Source: DASYYE01 sp035946955
GTDB taxonomy: Bacteria; Actinomycetota; Actinomycetes; Streptosporangiales; Streptosporangiaceae
Assembly (NCBI GenBank): GCA_035946955.1
Contig: DASYYE010000241.1
Location: 1 to 64,000 of the forward strand
DNA: 64,000 nt
Direction of reading: 5' to 3'
Part shown: positions 21,231-27,502 of the stretch, piece after piece
Position numbering within the stretch: position 1 is the first letter of the stretch
Layout: every line of letters starts with the position of its first letter
Made by a program: the position numbers and the translations under genes
Notes under the pieces: model-generated
What the model saw: the letters and a program-made list of their open reading frames with translations, nothing else
What the model was told of the DNA's origin: nothing
The model's database searches: none

Positions 21231-21689
21231 TCAGCGGTTCCGCGTGACCTTTCTCCGGTAGGCGATACCCCCGGCACCGGCCAGGATCGCCAGTACACCG
21301 AGGCAGAACAGCGGGAGGTGCTGGAACCCGGCCGTCCCGCCGCCGCCGGTGCCCGGGGCTTCGGTGGGGAACAGGCCAGCCGACGGGCTCGGCGACGGCG
21401 ACGAGCCAGGGATGGGCGCAGTGACGCCCGGCGAAGTGGTGCTCGTCGCGCTGGCAGACGTAGTGCCGCTGGGCGTGCCACTCGCAGAGACAGGCGGTGT
21501 TGCCGCGCCGGTTCCACCTGGTGAGAATGAAGGCGGTTTCGCCGGTGGCGGGGCTCCTCCACACGCCGACAGTGACGCGGGAGCGAGTATGGCCAGGGCG
21601 GCACCCGCCAGGACGCTCCCAAGAAGGCGTCGCCGGCCATGGAGGTCAGGCCAGTGGGCACTGAAGCCACGTAATAGCTTGTTCATCAC
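21231..21689 (-). CDS. Ser/Thr/Pro-rich surface protein with C-terminal TM
   Basis: This 152-residue exported, probably envelope-anchored protein has an N-terminal signal (LLGSVLAGAALAILAPASLS) ending in a lipobox-like LSAC. A Ser/Thr/Pro/Gly-rich spacer of about 75 residues follows, then a C-terminal transmembrane helix (LPLFCLGVLAILAGAGGIAY) and a basic tail RRKVTRNR. This architecture is that of a sortase substrate, and a class F sortase gene sits divergently next door, but no LPxTG or LAxTG motif precedes the C-terminal helix. It may be processed differently or be a plain spacer protein. Its start lies about 100 bases from the sortase start. Confidence 0.7.
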   Translation of the reverse strand: MMNKLLRGFSAHWPDLHGRRRLLGSVLAGAALAILAPASLSACGGAPPPAKPPSFSPGGTGAATPPVSASGTPSGTTSASATSTTSPGVTAPIPGSSPSPSPSAGLFPTEAPGTGGGGTAGFQHLPLFCLGVLAILAGAGGIAYRRKVTRNR

Positions 21690-21786
21690 CTTGATGTCAG
21701 GCTACGCGGGTACAACACCCTGTGAAAGCAAGGGGACGGCATTGAGGGACGCGGAGTGGCGGCGGATAGCCGGGTTCCGTGTGGTC

Positions 21787-22485
21787 ATGTCCTGGCCAGA
21801 CCGTGGGTTCGCCGCGCCGCCCCCTTCTCAGGCTCCCAGGCCAGGAGGCCTGCGTGGCCGCGTTTCCGGAGTGGCCGGTGCCCTGCTCATCGTGGCCGGG
21901 GCCACCGCGGTGGGCGCAGCGTTCGCTGCCCAGCAGCACGCACCGCAGCCCTCCCGGACGGCGGCAGGCACCACCGGGCCGTCCGCGGCGGGTGTGCTGT
22001 CGCTGCAGCGCTCATCACCCGTCTCCGTCGAGATTCCGGCCATAGGCGTGCACTCGGCGCTCCTGCGCCTTGGCGTCAGGCCCAACGGTGCCATGCAAGT
22101 GCCGCCGCTGGGACAACAGCCCAGTGTGGCGGCCTGGTACAAGTACTCGGTGACCCCCGGAGAACTCGGGACGTCAGTCATTGAAGGTCACATCGACAAC
22201 GACCAGGGGCCGGCCGTCTTCTTCCGCCTGGGGGCACTGCGCCCTGGAGACATCGTCAATGTGCGGCTCGCCGACGGGATCACCGCTGTCTTCCGCGTCA
22301 CCGGGGTACGCCAGTACCTGAAGTCCAGGTTCCCCGCGAGGACCGTTTACCGCACCGCTCGCTTCGCGGCCCTGCGCCTGATCACCTGCGGCGGCGCCTT
22401 CGATCACGCCACCAGCCAGTACCTCAGCTCCACCGTCGTATTCGCGTCCCTCGTCTCATCACACCGCTCGGCTCACCCAGCCTGA
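21787..22485 (+). CDS. Class F sortase
   Basis: This 232-residue membrane-anchored transpeptidase has a signal anchor at about residues 22-45 (VSGVAGALLIVAGATAVGAA) and a sortase beta-barrel from about 75 (VSVEIPAIGVHSALLRLGV). The catalytic His is in VIEGHIDNDQGPAVF, and the catalytic Cys in LRLITCGGAFD. Class F enzymes attach proteins to peptidoglycan or process short-range substrates; specificity is unknown. I chose ATG 21787 because it places the anchor correctly; the frame is open further upstream and no strong ribosome site distinguishes the options. Divergent from a surface protein gene, a likely partner. Confidence 0.88.
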   Translation: MSWPDRGFAAPPPSQAPRPGGLRGRVSGVAGALLIVAGATAVGAAFAAQQHAPQPSRTAAGTTGPSAAGVLSLQRSSPVSVEIPAIGVHSALLRLGVRPNGAMQVPPLGQQPSVAAWYKYSVTPGELGTSVIEGHIDNDQGPAVFFRLGALRPGDIVNVRLADGITAVFRVTGVRQYLKSRFPARTVYRTARFAALRLITCGGAFDHATSQYLSSTVVFASLVSSHRSAHPA

Positions 22486-22564
22486 GTTTTGGTGCCCGAC
22501 GGCACGGGAAGGACCGCTGCGCGTTATGTTCGTCGGTGCGACCGGGCGCGAGCGAGGAGGCTAC

Positions 22565-23377
22565 GTGGCTGTTCGGATGCTGCTCGCAGACGTCGACGGC
22601 ACGCTCGTAACCCAGGACAAGGTGCTGACCGATCAGGCCATCGCCGCGGTAGGGAAGCTCAGGCAGGCCGGGATACTCTTCGCGATCACCAGCGGCCGTC
22701 CGCCGCGGGGCATGTCCATGCTCATCGAGCCGCTCGGCCTCACCACGCCGATCGCGGCGTTCAACGGCGGAGTGTTCGTCCGTCCCGACATGTCGGTGAT
22801 CGAGCAACAGGTGATACCCGATGACGTCACACCGGCGGCCATCGAACTGCTCGCCAGCCATGGGATGGACGTATGGGTCTACCGGGGCGCGGACTGGTTC
22901 ATCCGGGACCTCCAGGGGCCTCATGTGGCCCGCGAGGCCTGGACGGTCAAGTTCGACCCGACACTGGTCGCGGACTTCACCGCGGTCTCCGACCACGTGG
23001 CCAAGATCGTGGGCGTGAGCGACGACCACGACGCGGTCCAGCGGGCGGTGGACGCGGCACGTGAGCGCTTCGGCGACCACGTGTCGGCGGCGAGGTCCCA
23101 GCCCTACTACGCCGACATCACCCACCCCGACGCCAACAAAGGCTGCGTGGTCCGTTACCTCTCGAAGACCTACGAGATCGCTCCCGAGGAGATCGCCACG
23201 ATCGGCGACCAGCCCAACGACGTCCTCATGTTCGCCCACTCGGGGCTGAGCATCGCCATGGGTAACGCCAGCATCGAGGTCCAGCGGGCGGCCCGCCGGG
23301 TTACGGCATCCAATGAGGACGAGGGCTTCGCCAACGCGGTGGAGCGGTTCGTCCTCGCCCGGCGGCTGGGCACCTGA
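22565..23377 (+). CDS. HAD superfamily hydrolase (Cof/IIB subfamily)
   Basis: This 270-residue phosphatase-fold protein shows motif I MLLADVDGTLVTQD at the N-terminus (nucleophile Asp), motif II FAITSGRPPRG, a type IIB cap in the middle, motif III Lys within NKGCVVRYL, and motif IV ATIGDQPNDVLMFAHSG. Cof-type enzymes dephosphorylate sugar phosphates and other small metabolites. The GTG at 22565 follows GAGGAGG (22554-22560) closely and is preferred over the in-frame ATG at 22526, which lies upstream of that site. Single gene, followed by the TetR operator region. Confidence 0.92.
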   Translation: MAVRMLLADVDGTLVTQDKVLTDQAIAAVGKLRQAGILFAITSGRPPRGMSMLIEPLGLTTPIAAFNGGVFVRPDMSVIEQQVIPDDVTPAAIELLASHGMDVWVYRGADWFIRDLQGPHVAREAWTVKFDPTLVADFTAVSDHVAKIVGVSDDHDAVQRAVDAARERFGDHVSAARSQPYYADITHPDANKGCVVRYLSKTYEIAPEEIATIGDQPNDVLMFAHSGLSIAMGNASIEVQRAARRVTASNEDEGFANAVERFVLARRLGT

Positions 23378-23423
23378 CAGGCGGCCACCAACAGAGCCCA
23401 GGGCTCCCTCAACCACCTCTGCT

Positions 23424-23467
23424 TAGGTAGACAGAACTACCTAATTATAGGTAGACTGACCTACCTA
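23424..23467. promoter_or_regulatory. Twin palindromic operators for the TetR repressor
   Basis: Two copies of the same 20-bp palindrome are present: TAGGTAG-ACAGAA-CTACCTA (23424-23443) and TAGGTAG-ACTGAC-CTACCTA (23448-23467), centres 24 bp apart. They lie 23 bases before the TetR start. Identical half-sites and helical phasing of slightly more than two turns indicate cooperative binding of two repressor dimers over the tetR-eamA promoter. Confidence 0.9.
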
Positions 23468-23490
23468 GAATTAAAGGAAGAGGAGCGGTG

Positions 23491-24096
23491 ATGCCCGAGG
23501 AAAGGACCGTGTCAGCACCGGCAGGGCGGCCGGGACGTGCCCGGCAGCTGCTCCTTGCGGCTGCCGCGCGCCGGTTCTATGCCGATGGCCTGGCAGCGAC
23601 TGGGATCGACACCATCACGGCCGAGGCCGGTGTGGCGAAGATGAGCTTGTACAACAACTTCGCCTCCAAGGCCGACCTCGTCCAGGCCTACCTGCAGGCC
23701 AGGCACGAGGAGTGGCTGGCCCTGTACCGGCGGCGGCTGGACGCGGCCCGGGATCCGCGCGAGGCCGTGCTGGCCGTCTTCGACGCCTACGCCGACCACG
23801 CGGCTCTGGTGTACGAACGCGGCTTCCGCGGCTGCGGCCTGCTCAACGCCGCGGCTGAACTGCCCGTCGGCGACCCGGGACGGGCGGCCGTGCGCGCCCA
23901 CAAGGAGGAGGTCGAGGGCCTGCTCGCCGGCCATCTGGAAGGCCTGCTGCCCGGGCAGCCCGATGAGGCCCGCGCAACAGCGGAGCATCTGGCGTTCCTG
24001 CTGGAAGGCGCCATGGCACGGGCTGGCCTGGAGGGCGATGCCACCCGGCTCCGTCATGCCCGCTGGATCGCGGCGGGCCTGCTGGACACGCTGTGA
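23491..24096 (+). CDS. TetR/AcrR family transcriptional repressor
   Basis: This protein of about 201 residues has an N-terminal HTH (QLLLAAAARRFYADGLAATG, DTITAEAGVAKMSLYNNFAS) and a mostly helical ligand-binding C-terminal domain (FDAYADHAALVYERGFRGCG, HLAFLLEGAMARAGLEGD). AGGAG (23481-23485) is five bases before the ATG at 23491; the GTG immediately before it, at 23488, is an alternative. It is translationally coupled to the EamA transporter gene (GTGA overlap) and preceded by twin operators, so it should repress an exporter and respond to its substrate. Confidence 0.93.
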   Translation: MPEERTVSAPAGRPGRARQLLLAAAARRFYADGLAATGIDTITAEAGVAKMSLYNNFASKADLVQAYLQARHEEWLALYRRRLDAARDPREAVLAVFDAYADHAALVYERGFRGCGLLNAAAELPVGDPGRAAVRAHKEEVEGLLAGHLEGLLPGQPDEARATAEHLAFLLEGAMARAGLEGDATRLRHARWIAAGLLDTL

Positions 24097-25142
24097 GCCG
24101 GCCGGCTGGGCGCGCAGGCCAGGCAATGCTGTGCGTGGTCGCGGCCTCGGCCCTGTGGGGCACCACCGGGACCGCGGCCACCTTCGCCCCGGCGGCCGGG
24201 CCACTGGCGGTCGGCGCCGCGGCGATGGGCCTGGGCGGGCTGCTCCAGGCCCTCACCGCCGCCAGGCCGTTGACCTGTCAGCGTGGGGCACTGTGGGCAC
24301 AGCGCCGCACTGTGCTGCTTGGCGGGGTGGCCGTAGCGGTCTACCCGCTTGCGTTCTACACCTCCATGCGCCTGGCCGGGGTGGCGGTCGGAACCATCGT
24401 GTCGATCGGCTCGGCGCCCCTGGCGTCGGCACTGGCTGAACGCGTCGTCGACCAGCACCGCCTGACGGCACGCTGGAAGTTTGGCGCCACCCTCGGCCTC
24501 GCCGGCGTCGTGCTGCTGTGCCTGGCCGAAGCCACCGGGCACCGCCACGGCCACGCGGGCGCCTGGCCGACCATGCTCGGCGTGAGCCTGGGCCTGGTCG
24601 CCGGGGTGACCTACGCCATCTACACCTGGGCCGCCCAGCGCCTCATGGGCCGGTGGATGACACCGCGCGCGGCAATGGGCGCGGTCTTCGGGCTCGGCGG
24701 CCTGCTGCTCCTGCCCGTGCTGCTGGCCACCGGGGCACCGCTGGTGGCTTCCTGGCCGGACGCAGCCGTTGGTGCCTACATGGCACTCGTCCCCATGTTC
24801 ACCGGCTACCTCTTGTTCGGCCGGGCACTGGCCCACGTCCGCGCCAGCACGGCCACGACACTGTCCCTGCTCGAGCCCGCCGTAGCCACCGTCCTGGCGG
24901 TCATGGTCGTGGGGGAGCGCCTGCCCGCCGCGGCCTGGGCCGGCCTGGCCCTGATCGCCGGCTGCCTCGCCGCACTCACCTCGCCACCTTTGGGCTCGCC
25001 GCGGACGCGGGCCGCCCGCTACGCGCCAGCGGTGTGGAACAGGCGGCCGATGGGGAAGCCGACCGCCGCGGCGCCGAGCCCGATCACGACCATCTTCAGC
25101 CCGTTCTTGCGCCAGTCCCCGACCAGGGTCAGCGCGGAGTAG
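24093..25142 (+). CDS. EamA/DMT family transporter with aberrant C-terminus
   Basis: This 349-residue drug/metabolite transporter has ten predicted transmembrane helices in two EamA halves (CVVAASALWGTTGTAATFAP at the start of the first; second half from about 162, GVSLGLVAGVTYAIYTWAAQ). The normal family end is near residue 300 (AGLALIAGCLAALTSPPL). The last 50 residues (GSPRTRAARYAPAVWNRRPM...) are basic and non-membrane and are encoded antisense to a VIT-family remnant. A deletion probably fused the transporter to foreign sequence while leaving the frame open. The GTG start overlaps the tetR stop. Likely efflux of the TetR ligand. Confidence 0.85.
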   Translation: MSRPAGRAGQAMLCVVAASALWGTTGTAATFAPAAGPLAVGAAAMGLGGLLQALTAARPLTCQRGALWAQRRTVLLGGVAVAVYPLAFYTSMRLAGVAVGTIVSIGSAPLASALAERVVDQHRLTARWKFGATLGLAGVVLLCLAEATGHRHGHAGAWPTMLGVSLGLVAGVTYAIYTWAAQRLMGRWMTPRAAMGAVFGLGGLLLLPVLLATGAPLVASWPDAAVGAYMALVPMFTGYLLFGRALAHVRASTATTLSLLEPAVATVLAVMVVGERLPAAAWAGLALIAGCLAALTSPPLGSPRTRAARYAPAVWNRRPMGKPTAAAPSPITTIFSPFLRQSPTRVSAE

Positions 25143-25180
25143 ACGCCGACCCCGAACAGTGCCCCGGCGCTCGCGCAATG
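25019..25180 (-). pseudogene. C-terminal remnant of a VIT1/CCC1-like membrane protein
   Basis: The minus frame gives ALFGVGVYSALTLVGDW, RKNGLKMVVIGLGAAAVG and FPIGRLFHTAGA then a TAG stop. This matches the last two transmembrane segments of VIT1/CCC1-type (Fe/Mn) membrane proteins. The upstream three quarters are missing, and the sequence to the right has no similarity. It lies antisense to the extra C-terminus of the EamA gene and marks the deletion junction. Confidence 0.5.
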
Positions 25181-25370
25181 GTGCGTCCGGCCCCTCCGCA
25201 GCCCATTGCGGACCGCGGGGTTATGGCGTACTCCCACACATTTCAGTGTGGGTTAGCTGGCCGGGAGACCTGAGCGCGCGCGGTGACCGAAAACCAGGTG
25301 CGGCCGCTGGGTGTAGATCGATAAGGTACCGAAGGCCCAACGGGGGCACGAGGCCGAAAGGGGGCTCACC

Positions 25371-26102
25371 GTGGCAAAGCTGAACCAGATCATCGCAGTG
25401 GAGAAGGGTGTCAAGAGCGGCTCCCTCCGGGAGTTGACCGACGCGCACCACGCACTGCAGAAGCCGGCGCTCCTGGCAGGCATCTCCCGGACGTACCAGC
25501 CAAAGGACGAGGAGGGTGAGGTTCTGCCCCCAGAGTCGACCCGGGTGCAGGTCAAGGCCGAGGATGTGCTGCGCAAGACCGCCGCCGTGCTGACCCGCCT
25601 CTTCGACGTCACCGCGACCAAGGACTGGGCCAACTGCACTGCAAAGGCCGATGTCGTGGTCGACGGCCGGGCCCTGCTCAGCGACGTGCCAGTGTCCTAC
25701 CTGCTCTTCCTGGAGAAGCAGCTGACCGACATTCACACCTTCGTGAAGAAGCTGCCGCTGCTGGACGCGGCTGAGGACTGGAGCTTCGAGGAGTCCGCCG
25801 ACTACTGGCGCACCGAGCAGGTCCGGACCATCCGCACCAAGAAGATCCCGCGCAACCACGTCAAGGCGGAGGCCACTGAGAAGCACCCGGCACAGGTCGA
25901 GGTGTACTACGAGGACGTCGCCGTGGGTTACTGGTCCACGGTGAAGTTCTCCGGCGCGCTGCCGGCCCGCCGCGTCAACGGACTGCTGGATCGGGTGGAG
26001 AAGCTGCAGGACGCACTGAAGTTCGCCCGTGAGGAGGCCAACGGCCTGGAGGTCACCGACCGGCATGTCGGTGATGTGGTCTTCGGCTACCTGTTCGGGT
26101 AA
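25371..26102 (+). CDS. Conserved actinobacterial protein of unknown function (DUF7873-like)
   Basis: This 243-residue cytosolic protein starts MAKLNQIIAVEKGVKSGSLR and contains long conserved-looking blocks (HALQKPALLAGISRTYQPKD, LFDVTATKDWANCTAKADVV, EVYYEDVAVGYWSTVKFSGA, HVGDVVFGYLFG end). It has no signal or membrane segment. I recall this family as DUF7873, widespread in actinobacteria and their phages, with no assigned function; that name is from memory. GTG start, preceded by a purine-rich AAAGGGGG. It sits immediately upstream of two tRNA-like units with permuted halves, 80 bases from its stop, which raises the possibility that the protein acts on those RNAs. Confidence 0.8.
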   Translation: MAKLNQIIAVEKGVKSGSLRELTDAHHALQKPALLAGISRTYQPKDEEGEVLPPESTRVQVKAEDVLRKTAAVLTRLFDVTATKDWANCTAKADVVVDGRALLSDVPVSYLLFLEKQLTDIHTFVKKLPLLDAAEDWSFEESADYWRTEQVRTIRTKKIPRNHVKAEATEKHPAQVEVYYEDVAVGYWSTVKFSGALPARRVNGLLDRVEKLQDALKFAREEANGLEVTDRHVGDVVFGYLFG

Positions 26103-26113
26103 CGTCATGGACT

Positions 26114-26150
26114 CCCCGCTGGAGCGCGGGGGTGCGCCCCGAACGGGGCG
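26114..26150 (+). terminator. Double GC hairpin between the DUF7873-like gene and the tRNA-like units
   Basis: CCCCGC (26114-26119) pairs with GCGGGG (26126-26131), and CGCCCC (26135-26140) pairs with GGGGCG (26145-26150) around a GAAC loop. They lie 12-48 bases after the stop codon. They may be a terminator for the upstream gene or structured leader RNA of the permuted tRNA transcript; position fits both. Confidence 0.6.
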
Positions 26151-26182
26151 TAAAGCTGAAACTGAAACGTCAGCCTGACCAT

Positions 26183-26263
26183 TCGGCCCAAGTGAGGGTT
26201 CGAATCCCTTCCCTGGCACCATCGCGCCGGGGTAGCCCAACCGGTAGAGGCAGCCGAGCTAAA
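26183..26263 (+). tRNA. tRNA-like unit A with permuted halves (3' half before 5' half)
   Basis: The 3' half comes first: anticodon-stem strand TCGGC (26183-26187), variable CCAAGT, T-arm GAGGG-TTCGAAT-CCCTT (26194-26210), acceptor strand CCCTGGC (26211-26217), A, encoded CCA (26219-26221). After TCGC comes the 5' half: acceptor GCCGGGG (26226-26232), TA, D-arm GCCC...AGGC (26235-26251), A, anticodon-stem strand GCCGA (26253-26257), then GCTAAA. Across the junction the acceptor pairs 7/7 (one G-U) and the anticodon stem 5/5; the D-stem has one mismatch. A conventional order is impossible, because neither acceptor strand finds a partner in the other direction. The anticodon is not determinable, as the junction in the loop is unknown; if 26258-26263 supply loop positions 32-37 it would be UAA. 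Degenerate remnant is the alternative. Confidence 0.65.
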
Positions 26264-26330
26264 CCTCAGACTCTCGCTCCAGATTCAGTATTTCCGCCGA
26301 ACGCCAGATCGCCCGAGGACGGACAAGACT

Positions 26331-26408
26331 CGTCGAGGTGCGGGTTCAAATCCCGTTGGCCGCGCCACGTGCGGCCATAGCTCAACGGAAGAGCGCGGCG
26401 ACCTAAGG
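26331..26408 (+). tRNA. tRNA-like unit B with permuted halves (3' half before 5' half)
   Basis: 3' half: anticodon-stem strand CGTCG (26331-26335), variable AGGT, T-arm GCGGG-TTCAAAT-CCCGT (26340-26356), acceptor strand TGGCCGC (26357-26363), discriminator G, encoded CCA (26365-26367). After only CGT comes the 5' half: acceptor GCGGCCA (26371-26377), TA, D-arm GCTC-AACGGAA-GAGC (26380-26394), G, anticodon-stem strand CGGCG (26396-26400), then ACCTAAGG. All four stems form: acceptor 7/7 Watson-Crick, D 4/4, anticodon 5/5 (one G-U), T 5/5 (one G-U), with a class I variable loop. If 26401-26406 fill positions 32-37 the anticodon would be CUA. How the halves would be joined is unknown. Confidence 0.7.
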
Positions 26409-26458
26409 ACTGATCCAGCCTCTTAAACGTGCTGGTGTGCGCAATTGGGCGGGCCAAC

Positions 26459-26489
26459 GGGGCCCTGGACTGGCCATGTCCAGGGCCCC
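26459..26489 (-). terminator. Terminator hairpin of the lactonase-like gene
   Basis: GGGGCCCTGGAC (26459-26470) and GTCCAGGGCCCC (26478-26489) form a perfect 12-bp stem with a seven-base loop, starting six bases past the stop codon of the minus-strand hydrolase gene. It probably also insulates that gene from the tRNA-like units. Confidence 0.85.
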
Positions 26490-26494
26490 ACTTC

Positions 26495-27226
26495 TCAGCC
26501 CGCTGCAGGCAGGACATCCGTGTGGTGGCAGAAGTGCACTCTGGACTGGGGGAGTACCCGGATCCTGTGCAGGGACTCCTGCCATGCCGCCAGGTCATCC
26601 GCCTGGCCCTCCGGCAACCGCGCGCCGGGCGGGCTGGTGTACTGGCGCGGCGTGTAGGCGGCATCCCCGATCAGCACGTCTGACGTCCCATCGGCCGCAC
26701 TCACCAGCACCGACTGGTGCCCCACCGTGTGGCCAGGCGTGGTGATCGCGTTCAGTCCCGGCACGATCTCAGTGTCACCGTCGAGCAACTCGAACCGGGC
26801 ACCCATGAAATCAAACCAGCCGGTCAGCTCCGGGTCCTCTCGTCTGGCCCGGTCCAGTTCGGCTCGCTGGACATAGAAGGGCGCGTGGCCGAACACGGCG
26901 TTCTGACCGCAGTGGTCGAAGTGCAGGTGGGTATTGATGACCAGGCTGATGTCGGCTGGTGTCATGTCCAGGCCAGCCAGCGCGTCAGCGAGTGAGCGGT
27001 TGACGGCACGCCACTCGCTCAGCCACTCAGGCGGCCCGCCGACCCCGGTGTCGACCAGCACCGCACCGCCGGGGTGGGTGACCACGAACCCGTGCACCGG
27101 GAACTCGGCGCCATTGCCGGGCCAGCGCATGGTGGCCAGGTGCAGCCGCTGCAGGCGCAGTGCCGGCTCACTCAACGTAGGGTGCCCCGCATCACAGCTC
27201 CACCATCCGTGCCCAGTGCGGTGCAA
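26495..27226 (-). CDS. MBL-fold hydrolase, N-acyl-homoserine lactonase-like
   Basis: This metallo-beta-lactamase-fold hydrolase (up to 243 residues) has the dinuclear zinc motif NTHLHFDHCGQNAVF, a downstream His in ITTPGHTVGHQSVLV, the bridging Asp in VLIGDAAYTPRQY, and a final His in HFCHHTDVL. The closest family by motif is the AHL-lactonase-like (AiiA/AttM) group; many actinobacterial members have other lactone or ester substrates. The longest frame begins with ATG at 27226, but the conserved part begins about 25 residues later, and a TTG at about 27178 is a plausible start. Monocistronic, ending in a strong hairpin. Confidence 0.88.
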   Translation of the reverse strand: MHRTGHGWWSCDAGHPTLSEPALRLQRLHLATMRWPGNGAEFPVHGFVVTHPGGAVLVDTGVGGPPEWLSEWRAVNRSLADALAGLDMTPADISLVINTHLHFDHCGQNAVFGHAPFYVQRAELDRARREDPELTGWFDFMGARFELLDGDTEIVPGLNAITTPGHTVGHQSVLVSAADGTSDVLIGDAAYTPRQYTSPPGARLPEGQADDLAAWQESLHRIRVLPQSRVHFCHHTDVLPAAG

Positions 27227-27502
27227 CGCAACCCCCCGTGCTGATGGTCTCGGCCGGTCTCGGGAGGCGGGCGTGACGTTAGGGGAGTGGGTGGGGGCAG
27301 CCCGCCGGTTACCGCTTCTGTCCCGCTAGCAGGGGACTGGGTGGCACCTGCGTGCTGTGATGTGGCGTTTGCGCCCATTGACAGGTTCCCGCCCGTGCTA
27401 AGAGCATGTGCTCTCAGGTAGTTGACAACGTTGTCATCCATGATCGGGACGGACCCTGCAACTGCGCCTGATACTGGACCCCCACCACCCTCAGGAGGCC
27501 GG

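Noticed and set aside
21231..21689. Calling the surface protein a definite substrate of the adjacent sortase
   Set aside because: No LPxTG or LAxTG-like motif precedes the C-terminal helix, so adjacency alone is not enough.
26226..26367. A single long tRNA or intron-containing tRNA from 26226 to 26367 in normal order
   Set aside because: The 5' acceptor GCCGGGG cannot pair with the 3' acceptor TGGCCGC of the downstream T-arm, while each pairs perfectly with the half on its other side.
26266..26664. Minus-strand frame ending in a GQRDLNPH-type peptide
   Set aside because: This peptide is the well-known artefact of translating the antisense of a tRNA T-arm; there is no independent gene support.
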